Assembly (NCBI RefSeq): GCF_010093025.1 | Contig: NZ_CP048114.1 | Location: 1,054,001-1,118,000 of the forward strand | Reading direction: 5' to 3' | Source: Edaphobacter sp. 12200R-103 | GTDB taxonomy: Bacteria; Acidobacteriota; Terriglobia; Terriglobales; Acidobacteriaceae | Length of the DNA stretch: 64,000 bases | In this document: piece by piece, positions 17,360-25,154 of the stretch | Position numbering within the stretch: position 1 is the stretch's first letter | How the letters are laid out: each line of letters starts with the position of its first letter | Made by a program: the position numbers and the translations under genes | Notes under the pieces: generated by a model | What the model saw: the letters and a program-made list of their open reading frames with translations, nothing else | Databases searched by the model: none | Told to the model about the DNA's origin: nothing

Positions 17360-19735
17360 CTACTGGTTTCCACCGCCCTGTGGCGATCCGCCACCGCTAC
17401 CACCACGGCGACCTCCGCGGCGGCGGCGACCGGGACGGCGCTGTCCTGCAGGCTTGGGAGAGCTTCCCTGGGGCGCGCCTTCAGCACGGTTGAAGTTGGG
17501 CTCTTCTTCGCCCTCTTCATCGCCTTCCTCGAAGTCTTCTTCGTCTTCGGCTCCCTCCTGGTCCGGCAGTTGTGCCTGCTGAGCAGGACGCTGACGTCCG
17601 TCACCATCAGGAGCCTGCGCGACCGGGTCCGGCAATCCCAGCTTGGCGCGCTGTTCCCGCAGAACGGCCTTGCGTGAAAGCTTGATCCGATTGCCTTCGA
17701 TCGCCAATACCTTCACCAGGATCTGATCGCCCTCGCGAAGCTCGTCTTTTACATCCTTGACGCGATGCTCTGCAATCTCGGAGACATGCAGCAGACCGTC
17801 TGTTCCGGGGAAGATCTCGACAAAGGCGCCGAACTCTGCGATACGGACAACCTTACCCAGGTAGGTCTTACCGACCTCAGGAACGGCCGTCAGATCGTTG
17901 ATCATCTGAATCGCGCGCTCCAGTCCCTCTGCATCGGTCGAGGCTACGTTCACCCGGCCTGTATCATCGACATCGATCTTGACGCCGGTCGCATCGATAA
18001 TCCCGCGAATGACCTTGCCGCCGGGTCCGATCAGATCGCGAATCTTGTCGGTAGGAATCTGCATCGTGTGGATGCGGGGAGCAAACTTCGATTTCTCCTG
18101 GTTCGCCCCGGCAATCACGGCATCCATCTTGTCCAGCAGAAAAATCCGTCCGCGACGTGCCTGTTCAAGGGCCTCACGCATAATCTGCGGCGTAATTCCC
18201 ATGATCTTGATGTCCATCTGCAGGGCAGTGATGCCATTCCGCGTTCCGGCAACCTTGAAGTCCATGTCGCCGTAGTGGTCTTCCGCGCCCGCGATGTCGG
18301 ACAGGATGGCATACTTATCGCCTTCCATCACCAGACCCATCGCCACGCCGGCGACAGAACCCTTCAACGCGATGCCAGCTTGCATCAGCGACAGGGACGC
18401 ACCACAGACCGTAGCCATCGACGACGATCCGTTCGATTCCAGAATGTCCGAGACTACGCGCAGGGTGTATGGCGACTCATCTTCCCCGGGAAGAACGGCC
18501 TCAATGGCTCGCGAAGCAAGCGCACCATGACCGATCTCTCGCCGGCCAACCCCGGTCATGCGGCCAACTTCGCCCACTGAGAAGGGCGGGAAGTTGTAGT
18601 GGAGCATAAAGCGCTTCTTGATCTCGCCTTCGTAGCTCTCCAGTCGCTGAGCATCGTCCGGCGTTCCCAGGGTCGCCGAAACCAGCGCCTGGGTCTCCCC
18701 GCGGGTGAACAGAGAGGAGCCGTGCACGCGAGGCAGGACTCCTACCTCGATGGAGATCTGGCGAATCTCGTCGAAGGCGCGGTGATCCGGGCGAATGCGA
18801 TCGTTCAAAACCTGTTCGCGGAAGATGTTCTCGCGCAACAGCTCATAATACTTGCTCAGCTTCTTTGCGGACTCAGTATCGTCGGCTGGAATTTCGGCCT
18901 TCAGTTCATCCTTAAGCGCCTTCACCTTGGCATAACTCTCGGCCTTGGGATGCTTCTTCGTATCCAGCGCGTCCGCCAGCCGGGCGCCGATCTTCGACTT
19001 CAGAGAGCTCAGGTACTCGGTATCGATCACCGGTGCGCTAACCAGGCGCTTCTGCTTCCCTGCCCTCGCTACCAGATCCTCGATCGCAGCGCAGATCTTC
19101 TTGATCTCGCCGTGGGCAAACTCGATCGCATCTACGACACGGTCTTCCGTAATCTCGCGCGCTCCGGACTCGATCATCACGATGCCGTCCTTCGTACCGA
19201 CGACCATGATGTTCAGCCTGCTCTTCTCGCGCTCCGCATACGTCGGATTCACGATGAACTGATCGTCGACGATACCGATGCGAACAGCTCCTACCGGCCC
19301 GTGAAAGGGAATGTCGCTCAGGGCCAGGGCGCAGCTTGCGCCGTTGATCCCCAGGACATCGGGATCGTTTTCGCGGTCAGCCGAATAGACAAACGCAACC
19401 ACCTGGGTCTCATTACGGAAGCCCTCGGGAAACAGCGGACGGATCGGGCGGTCGATCTGACGGCTGGTAAGAATCTCCTTCTCGCTCGGCCGTCCCTCAC
19501 GCTTGATGAAGCCGCCGGGTATGCGTCCACCGGCATAGGTAAATTCGCGATACTCCACCGTCAGCGGGAAGAAGTCGATGCCTTCCTTTGGCTCTGGAGA
19601 AGCGACGGCGGTCGCCAGGACGACGTTGTCTCCGCTCGAAGTCAGGGCTGCGCCGGAGGCCTGCTTGGCCATGCGCCCCGTCTCGAACTTGATCTGCTTG
19701 CCACCTGCAAGCTCTACTATTACCTCTTGCTTCAT
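17360..19735 (-). CDS. pnp: Polyribonucleotide nucleotidyltransferase (PNPase)
   Basis: 791 residues. It contains two RNase PH-like domains (the second with '[20 protein letters not shown]', carrying catalytic Asp residues), an alpha-helical linker, a KH domain with '[13 protein letters not shown]' and an S1 domain ('[20 protein letters not shown]'). It performs phosphorolytic 3'-5' RNA decay. The length exceeds the usual 700 or so residues because of a tail of about 90 residues: a strongly acidic stretch ([16 protein letters not shown]) followed by an Arg/Gly-rich end ([11 protein letters not shown]). Such a tail could contact RNA or protein partners. It sits downstream of rpsO in the conserved rpsO-pnp order, with a hairpin in the spacer. 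Confidence 0.98.
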   Translation of the reverse strand: MKQEVIVELAGGKQIKFETGRMAKQASGAALTSSGDNVVLATAVASPEPKEGIDFFPLTVEYREFTYAGGRIPGGFIKREGRPSEKEILTSRQIDRPIRPLFPEGFRNETQVVAFVYSADRENDPDVLGINGASCALALSDIPFHGPVGAVRIGIVDDQFIVNPTYAEREKSRLNIMVVGTKDGIVMIESGAREITEDRVVDAIEFAHGEIKKICAAIEDLVARAGKQKRLVSAPVIDTEYLSSLKSKIGARLADALDTKKHPKAESYAKVKALKDELKAEIPADDTESAKKLSKYYELLRENIFREQVLNDRIRPDHRAFDEIRQISIEVGVLPRVHGSSLFTRGETQALVSATLGTPDDAQRLESYEGEIKKRFMLHYNFPPFSVGEVGRMTGVGRREIGHGALASRAIEAVLPGEDESPYTLRVVSDILESNGSSSMATVCGASLSLMQAGIALKGSVAGVAMGLVMEGDKYAILSDIAGAEDHYGDMDFKVAGTRNGITALQMDIKIMGITPQIMREALEQARRGRIFLLDKMDAVIAGANQEKSKFAPRIHTMQIPTDKIRDLIGPGGKVIRGIIDATGVKIDVDDTGRVNVASTDAEGLERAIQMINDLTAVPEVGKTYLGKVVRIAEFGAFVEIFPGTDGLLHVSEIAEHRVKDVKDELREGDQILVKVLAIEGNRIKLSRKAVLREQRAKLGLPDPVAQAPDGDGRQRPAQQAQLPDQEGAEDEEDFEEGDEEGEEEPNFNRAEGAPQGSSPKPAGQRRPGRRRRGGRRGGSGGGSPQGGGNQ

Positions 19736-19800
19736 CGTGTCTCTCTCTTTTCTCTCTATCGTTGGAAACTTGCTTTTCGCGTCTTCCGAATCGCGGGCGC

Positions 19801-19852
19801 GAAAAAGTGCAGCTTGCCGCCGGCCCCTAAAAGACCGCCTGCGCGCTGCACT
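19801..19852 (-). terminator. Stem-loop with T-run in the rpsO-pnp spacer
   Basis: The 313-base spacer 19736-20048 contains no convincing gene. On the minus strand AGTGCAGC and GCTGCACT (19845-19852 and 19806-19813) pair around 31 bases, followed immediately by TTTT. In other bacteria this spacer holds the rpsO terminator and an RNase III site that controls pnp; a similar role is inferred here. Confidence 0.5.
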
Positions 19853-20048
19853 CTATGAAAGGAAACATGGGACAGCCTTGCCCGACCGTAAAAGGTTGTT
19901 CAGCCGTCATGGCAAACCGATCGAATGCCACGAGTGTCTTCATGAGCGGCTCTCGCCGCAAGACGCTCTCAAGCGCTGAACGAAACCTGCCGCCGGAATA
20001 AAACGGGCCAAGCATGATTCCATGGTTTTCGATAATGTCTCCGGAGGT

Positions 20049-20315
20049 TTACTTGCGGATACCCAGCTTGCCGATCACTTCACGGTAGCGGTCTGCATCG
20101 CACTTCTTCAGATAGTCCAGCAGACGACGGCGCTTGCTTACGAGCATCAGCAGTCCGCGACGCGATCCGTGGTCCTTCTTGTGCGTCTTGAAGTGCTCCG
20201 TCAGTTCTCCAATGCGTTCACTCAAAATCGCAATCTGAACTTCGGGACTTCCCGTGTCGGAGTCGTGGGTGCGAAACTTCGCAATAAGTTCTGTCTTCTT
20301 GGCGGGGGCTAGCAC
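20049..20315 (-). CDS. rpsO: 30S ribosomal protein S15
   Basis: 88 residues, the normal length. The family core '[19 protein letters not shown]' and '[19 protein letters not shown]' is intact, as is the '[23 protein letters not shown]' helix pattern. S15 binds the central domain of 16S rRNA early in 30S assembly. Translation starts at a GTG, with AGGAG about 12 bases upstream. It precedes pnp on the same strand, the order seen in most bacteria. Confidence 0.98.
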   Translation of the reverse strand: MLAPAKKTELIAKFRTHDSDTGSPEVQIAILSERIGELTEHFKTHKKDHGSRRGLLMLVSKRRRLLDYLKKCDADRYREVIGKLGIRK

Positions 20316-20462
20316 AGCGTTCGTATACTCCTGATCTTCTTCTTATCCACTCTCAGTGTTCCAATAAGAATAACATTGCAACACCCTTGGGGCAATTGCG
20401 GGAAGCCTGCAAAAGTCTCTGCAGTTTCAGTGCTTGTAGCTCACTGCTTCGCGGGTGACTGC

Positions 20463-20693
20463 TCATCCCTCCTGGCTGGTCCCTGCGTATTCCTGCATCT
20501 CCGCTAGCCACTTCGAGAACCGCAGAATCTGCCCACGCTCACTCACCAGAAATTCCCAGAAGTCCTTTGGTTCGAGCGTCTCAGCCTTCTTGCCGGAATA
20601 CGTCTCCAATCTCCATCGGAGATACGGACTGCGCCATGGCTTCAGGCGGTAGCCTCGTGTCGCCTTCCACAGAAACCGGATTCCATTCAACAT
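20463..20693 (-). CDS. Conserved small hypothetical protein
   Basis: 76 residues, rich in Trp, Arg and Lys ('FLWKATRGYRLKPWRSPYLR'), with no signal peptide or membrane helix. I recall similar short proteins with the pattern ATRGxRLxPWRSPYLRWRxETY in acidobacterial genomes, which supports it as real; the function is unknown. It is divergent from the DinB-like gene, with 41 bases between the two starts. Confidence 0.65.
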   Translation of the reverse strand: MLNGIRFLWKATRGYRLKPWRSPYLRWRLETYSGKKAETLEPKDFWEFLVSERGQILRFSKWLAEMQEYAGTSQEG

Positions 20694-20734
20694 ATCTTCA
20701 GTGTACCCTCGGCTTAGGATCTTTTAGCCGGCAC

Positions 20735-21265
20735 ATGCACCCCACCCTTCGCAAACTGCACGACGACCTGTGTTCAACCATCACGGGACTCTCTCCGTCC
20801 GCGCTTCAGGCAAGGCCGCTTACTCGTCCGTCGTCCTGGAGCATCCTTCAGATCGCGCAGCATCTTCTCCTCACCTACGAATCGACTACGGCGTCAATCC
20901 AGGAGAGAGTGCGAAAAGGCGGCTCCACCCCACCCTCGGCAACTGCAAAGCAGCGAATCGGCCGATTCTTCGTCCTTCAACTTGGCTGGACCCCCGGCAG
21001 ACGCGAAGCTCCCGCCGATGTGAGGCCGGAAGCCTTCTTGCTGACCTCACTCACGGACGACCATCTCCTCTCGGAGATATCCACAGCTCTTAACACAATG
21101 GATTCCGTCCTCGCCGACGCAGAGAAGCACTTTGGCTCTTTTCGCTGCCAGGCTCACTTCGCTCTCGGACCGATGAGCATCGCGGACTGGCGACGTTTCC
21201 ATCTCAATCACAGCAGGCACCACATCCGGCAGATCCTTAAAATTCGGCGCATGCACAACAACTAA
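20735..21265 (+). CDS. DinB-like/DUF1569-type four-helix protein
   Basis: About 176 residues. The 'WSILQIAQHLLLTYE' helix near the start and 'FHLNHSRHHIRQILKIRR' near the end supply the His residues expected for the metal site of the DinB/YfiT-like fold. Family members are putative metal-dependent hydrolases or thiol transferases with mostly unknown substrates. The ATG at 20735 is chosen because the fold begins there; the frame is open further upstream but overlaps the divergent gene. Its stop overlaps the stop of the convergent 137-residue gene by 4 bases. Confidence 0.75.
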   Translation: MHPTLRKLHDDLCSTITGLSPSALQARPLTRPSSWSILQIAQHLLLTYESTTASIQERVRKGGSTPPSATAKQRIGRFFVLQLGWTPGRREAPADVRPEAFLLTSLTDDHLLSEISTALNTMDSVLADAEKHFGSFRCQAHFALGPMSIADWRRFHLNHSRHHIRQILKIRRMHNN

Positions 21266-21675
21266 GATTCGCCTTCATCGAGATCTTCGGCGATTCGAAC
21301 AAATCTTCGGATATAGCGCAGCGGCTCGTCGCTGGCCGCCATCTCCCGCAGGTGGTAACGCCATACATCTTCTCTGGCGCTTCGGCGCGTGTAGGCCTTG
21401 CGCGTCACTACCTTCACCGTGCCATCCGGCATGGCCCTCGAAAACGTCTGGGTGGGGACCTGGAACGTGATCAGTTCGCCAGCCTTCCAGAAGTTTTGTG
21501 CAAATTCATGGGAGAAAAGCAGAGCGAAGTACCGTCTCTCACTGGCCAGCGTCTCAATCGCCTCCTGACCACTCACCCATTGGCGTCCGAGCCAGGAGAC
21601 GTACCATCGCTTGAATGCAAACCCGTTCTCACGGGCCTGCCCCACGAGCACCTGCAGAAGCTCCAACCGTGTCAT
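21262..21675 (-). CDS. Conserved hypothetical protein
   Basis: 137 residues, soluble and charged, with no recognisable domain. Visible features are the N-terminal 'FAFKRWYVSWLGRQWVSG', a central beta-rich part and a basic segment 'TVKVVTRKAYTRRSARED'. The acidic C-terminus is EDLDEGES. The frame fits the gap between flanking genes exactly, with a 4-base tail overlap. No function is proposed. Confidence 0.65.
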   Translation of the reverse strand: MTRLELLQVLVGQARENGFAFKRWYVSWLGRQWVSGQEAIETLASERRYFALLFSHEFAQNFWKAGELITFQVPTQTFSRAMPDGTVKVVTRKAYTRRSAREDVWRYHLREMAASDEPLRYIRRFVRIAEDLDEGES

Positions 21676-21791
21676 TCAGGACCTTCCCATCTCCGCGTTA
21701 AATTCAGGCAGCCTGAGTCTTTTAATAACGGCGAGGTTATAGTCTACGAATGTCGCCGTCTAAATGGCTGATGGCCCTTACAAGAGACATA

Positions 21792-23045
21792 ATGTATACC
21801 GCGCGCCCCACATTCTCTGCAATCGCTCTTCGCCTCAGTTGCCTTTGCACGTTGCTGCCGGTTCTGGCGATTGTTCTGGGAGCGCAGATTGCGTGCGCAC
21901 AGAATAAAGTTCTCCATACAGATCCGCTCAACCTTACTCCCGAGGTCCGCGAGGCACACGTACTCTTTTATAACCTCGACTACGACAATGCTCTCTCCCG
22001 CTTTGAGGCCATCGAGCGTGCTCATCCTCAGAACCCAATGGCCACAAACTATGTCCTGTTTACGATCATCTTTCGCGAACTCTACCATCAGGACCTCCTC
22101 GACACCACCTACTACGCACACGACTCCTTCCTTACCTCCAAGCGGAACGTCGACGTTCCCAAGGCCACCCGCGATCGCATCGAGCAGTTGACGGACCATG
22201 CCATTGATTTGGCCGACCAGCAGCTTAAGACCAACCCTAACGACGCCAATGCCTACTTCGCCCGTGGATACGCCCGCGGAATGCACGCCGCCTTCATCAC
22301 CCTGGTGGACCACAGCTTCATCTCCGCCGCACACCAGGGACTCTCTTCCCGCTCCGACAGCGAAGACGCTCTTCGTATCGATCCTGACTATGCCGATGCA
22401 AAGATGGCGGTCGGCATCCAGCAGTTTGCCGTGGCATCGCTGCCTCGATTTCTCCGGATCATGCTCGGAGTCACCGGGGTTACCGGAAGCAAAGAGAAAG
22501 GGCTGAACCTGCTCCGCGACTGTGCCGCCCACGGCATCGTCAATCCGGTCGAGTGCCGCACCGCGCTCTCCCTCTTCCTGCGGCACGACGGGCGGTACCC
22601 TGAAGCGCTGGCCGTCGAACGCGGACTTGCCCAGGAGTATCCGCACGATTACCTCTTCCGCCTGGAAGAGGCTAACCTTACCAAAGACAAGGGAGACGGC
22701 CCAGGCGCCATTGCCACTTATCAGCGCATCCTGCAGGATGCTCAAAACCCCGGCTACTTTATCGATGCTCGCCTGCAGATGACCTACTTTGGCCTGGCCG
22801 ATACTCTTCGCGGGCAGAACCGTACCGCCGAAGCCGCGCAAAACTATCTGAATGCCGCCGCACAGCCAAAATGCAGCGACTGGCTCAAGCGCCGGGCTCA
22901 GCTCAACGCCGGACAGATGTTCGACCTTCTGCACCAGCGCGATAAGGCTATCCAGCAGTACAAAGAGGCGGCGTCCGGGGGTGGAGATCAGTCCCAGGTC
23001 GACCTTGCCCGCAAATACCTCAAAACGCCTTATAAGGGTATCTGA
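21792..23045 (+). CDS. Exported TPR-repeat protein
   Basis: About 417 residues. A hydrophobic signal segment (LCTLLPVLAIVLGAQIACAQ) is followed by helix pairs of TPR character: 'ARGYARGMHAAFI', 'EAANLTKDKGDGPGAIATYQ', 'GLADTLRGQNRTAEAAQNYL' and 'HQRDKAIQQYKEAA'. Probably a periplasmic or secreted protein-protein interaction scaffold. The ATG at 21792 gives a compact signal peptide with AGAGA 5 bases upstream; an in-frame ATG at 21750 adds 14 residues and is possible. The equally long antisense frame is a codon-bias shadow. The partner is unknown. Confidence 0.8.
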   Translation: MYTARPTFSAIALRLSCLCTLLPVLAIVLGAQIACAQNKVLHTDPLNLTPEVREAHVLFYNLDYDNALSRFEAIERAHPQNPMATNYVLFTIIFRELYHQDLLDTTYYAHDSFLTSKRNVDVPKATRDRIEQLTDHAIDLADQQLKTNPNDANAYFARGYARGMHAAFITLVDHSFISAAHQGLSSRSDSEDALRIDPDYADAKMAVGIQQFAVASLPRFLRIMLGVTGVTGSKEKGLNLLRDCAAHGIVNPVECRTALSLFLRHDGRYPEALAVERGLAQEYPHDYLFRLEEANLTKDKGDGPGAIATYQRILQDAQNPGYFIDARLQMTYFGLADTLRGQNRTAEAAQNYLNAAAQPKCSDWLKRRAQLNAGQMFDLLHQRDKAIQQYKEAASGGGDQSQVDLARKYLKTPYKGI

Positions 23046-23171
23046 GCGCCCTCGCGCAGCATAGCTGGCCTGTTTCAGCATCTTTTTGTCGGTCTGACCG
23101 ATGGAACTCCAGCCTTTCTACATCCGTACCCTCCAGTTGTGGCAAAATATTGATCTTCTGGAGACTCTCCC

Positions 23172-23492
23172 ATGTTCTGTACGCGATGCGGATCGAAGCT
23201 GGACCCAACCGCCCGTTTCTGCTCCTCCTGTGGGGCTCCTGTCAGCCAAAGCACAGCCTATCCGCCGCCGCCTCCTCCTCCCCCCTTCTCCACAGGACAG
23301 CTCTTTCGGCCACGCAATAACCGGATGATCGCCGGCGTCTGTGCAGCTTTCGCACAGCGCTATCAGTGGGACGTTACGATCGTCCGCATCATCACCGCAT
23401 TGATCTGTCTCAGCGGAGCCGGTGCTCTGGCGTACCTGATCGCCTGGATCATCATTCCTGAAGAGCCCTACGCTCTTCCGACGCAGGGCTGA
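23172..23492 (+). CDS. Zinc-ribbon plus PspC-domain membrane protein
   Basis: 106 residues. The N-terminal zinc ribbon (CTRCGSKLDPTARFCSSCG, four Cys) is followed by a proline run (PPPPPPPP) and a PspC domain ('NNRMIAGVCAAFAQRYQWD', then a membrane helix 'LICLSGAGALAYLIAWIIIP'). PspC-type proteins act in membrane-stress responses; the ribbon-PspC combination is widespread but poorly characterised. GGAG lies 8 bases before the ATG. It stands between a TPR gene and lysA in the same direction. Confidence 0.9.
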   Translation: MFCTRCGSKLDPTARFCSSCGAPVSQSTAYPPPPPPPPFSTGQLFRPRNNRMIAGVCAAFAQRYQWDVTIVRIITALICLSGAGALAYLIAWIIIPEEPYALPTQG

Positions 23493-23607
23493 TCCTCTTT
23501 CTGCCCGTACTACCTCAGGGCTGAGTGGAAGAATCCCTGTATCCTTCTAGATAGCCGTCCATTCGCCCAACTCCGCAGCACCGTAAGAAAGAGAGAGCAT
23601 CTTCGTT

Positions 23608-24912
23608 TTGAGAAAGAAGCCCGCAGCCACTCCAGCGACAGCACCCGCCGCTTCCCGTCCCTTCGTCTATCGCAACAGGACACTTTACTGCGACAACATC
23701 AGCCTCTCCTCCCTGGCTGACGACTACGGTACGCCTCTCTACATCTACTCTGGCCGTCAGATCCTCGAGCGCTTTCAGCTCTTCCAGCACGCGTTTCAAG
23801 ACCGCCCCCACACCGTCTGCTACGCCGTCAAGGCCAACTCCTCACTCGCCATCCTTCGCCTCCTCGGCAAACAGGGTGCAGGCTTCGACATCGTCTCCGG
23901 CGGTGAGCTCGAGCGTGTCCGCCGCGCCCATAAACCCGCGCTCACGCGCGTCGTCTTCTCCGGTGTCGGCAAGCAGGCGTGGGAGATCGATGCCGCTCTC
24001 AAAGCCGACATCCTTCAGTTCAACGTAGAGTCCGAACAGGAGCTGGACTTGCTCGCTGCACGGGCCCAGGCCCTCGGCATCCGCGCCCGTTTCGCTCTCC
24101 GTGTAAATCCCGACGTCTTCGCCGAGACGCACCCCTACATCTCCACAGGCCTCAGCGAACACAAATTTGGCATCGACATCAAGGCAGCCCGTGTCATCTA
24201 TCGCCGCGCGATGCGCTCCAAATGGCTTGAGCCCTATGGCGTCTCCGTTCACATCGGCTCGCAGATTCGCAAGGTCGATCCCTTTGCCGCTGCCCTCGCT
24301 CGTGTAGAGGCGCTCGTCTCCCAGCTCCGCCGTGACGGCCACGATATCCGCACCGTCGATGCAGGCGGCGGCCTGGGCATCGATTACAGCGATGCTCCCT
24401 TCGACGCGGCCCACCAGGTCGAGCGCTATGCCGCTGCTCTGATCAAAGGTCTCGCCTCGGAAAAAGCTCACCTCCTCCTCGAGCCCGGGCGCTTCATCGT
24501 CGCCCAGGCCGGAGCCCTGCTCGCCAGCGTCCTCGTCGTCAAGAAAAATGGCTCCAAGACATTCGTCATCACCGACGCTGCCATGAACGACCTTATCCGT
24601 CCGGCACTCTATCACGCCCATCACGAGATCCTTCCCGTCCGTCAGCCCTCGGGCAAGGCCAAACTGATCACAGCCGATATCGTCGGCCCGGTCTGCGAGT
24701 CCGGCGACTTCTTCGCCCGCGACCGTGCCATCTCCGCTCTCAAGCCGGGCGACCTTGTCGCTTTGCTGGATGCAGGTGCCTATGGGATGACACAGTCGTC
24801 CAATTACAACTCCCGCATGCGCCCCGCTGAAGTCCTCATCGACGATGCAAAGGTAACGCTGATCCGCCGCCGCGAGACGATGCGCGATCTTCTGGCTCCG
24901 GAGATCATCTAG
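23608..24912 (+). CDS. lysA: Diaminopimelate decarboxylase
   Basis: 434 residues of the group IV (alanine racemase fold) decarboxylase family. The PLP lysine is Lys75 in CYAVKAN. HIGSQ, the glycine loop 'VDAGGGLGID', 'LLEPGRFIVA' and the catalytic 'VGPVCESGDFFARD' are all present. It converts meso-diaminopimelate to L-lysine in the last step of lysine synthesis. Translation begins at TTG (23608), preceded by a purine-rich GAGAGAG; no ATG lies near the conserved N-terminus. The first 15 residues are Ala/Pro-rich and less conserved. Confidence 0.95.
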   Translation: MRKKPAATPATAPAASRPFVYRNRTLYCDNISLSSLADDYGTPLYIYSGRQILERFQLFQHAFQDRPHTVCYAVKANSSLAILRLLGKQGAGFDIVSGGELERVRRAHKPALTRVVFSGVGKQAWEIDAALKADILQFNVESEQELDLLAARAQALGIRARFALRVNPDVFAETHPYISTGLSEHKFGIDIKAARVIYRRAMRSKWLEPYGVSVHIGSQIRKVDPFAAALARVEALVSQLRRDGHDIRTVDAGGGLGIDYSDAPFDAAHQVERYAAALIKGLASEKAHLLLEPGRFIVAQAGALLASVLVVKKNGSKTFVITDAAMNDLIRPALYHAHHEILPVRQPSGKAKLITADIVGPVCESGDFFARDRAISALKPGDLVALLDAGAYGMTQSSNYNSRMRPAEVLIDDAKVTLIRRRETMRDLLAPEII

Positions 24913-24984
24913 AGTTGTATTCACCTATCCATGCGGACTTTGGGTGAGCCAATCGTCAGTCGGGTATCCTCAGGGCTCTTCAAG

Positions 24985-25036
24985 GTGTCATCCTGGGCGA
25001 AGCGCGTAAGTGGGAAGTCGAAGGATCTGCGGGTGG
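24985..25036 (+). repeat. Single-arm copy of an intergenic repeat (GTCATCCTG...GAAGGATC)
   Basis: The gap 24913-25154 contains 'GTCATCCTGGGCGAAGC' and 'GTCGAAGGATCTGCGGGTGG'. These match the right arm, read on the minus strand, of the palindromic element at 49760-49870. It is probably a dispersed non-coding repeat. Nothing else is recognisable in the gap. Confidence 0.55.
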
Positions 25037-25154
25037 AATGGTGGCCGAAGCCAGCAGATCGCCGTCGACCCAACACACCTGGGCTCTTATGACGCATCAC
25101 AATAGATAGACGCTCTGTACGGCTTTGCTGTCCAGAGCGCCTGCACCTTCGCGC

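Noticed and set aside
19827..20015. Possible 62-residue peptide in the rpsO-pnp spacer
   Set aside because: No homology pattern, no ribosome-binding site, overlaps the stem-loop region.
21744..23081. Minus-strand frame of 445 codons opposite the TPR gene
   Set aside because: The plus strand has a signal peptide and TPR helices; the minus product is Gly/Val-rich with no recognisable fold.
23842..24924. Minus-strand frame of 360 codons opposite lysA
   Set aside because: lysA is complete with all catalytic motifs; the antisense product is low-information.
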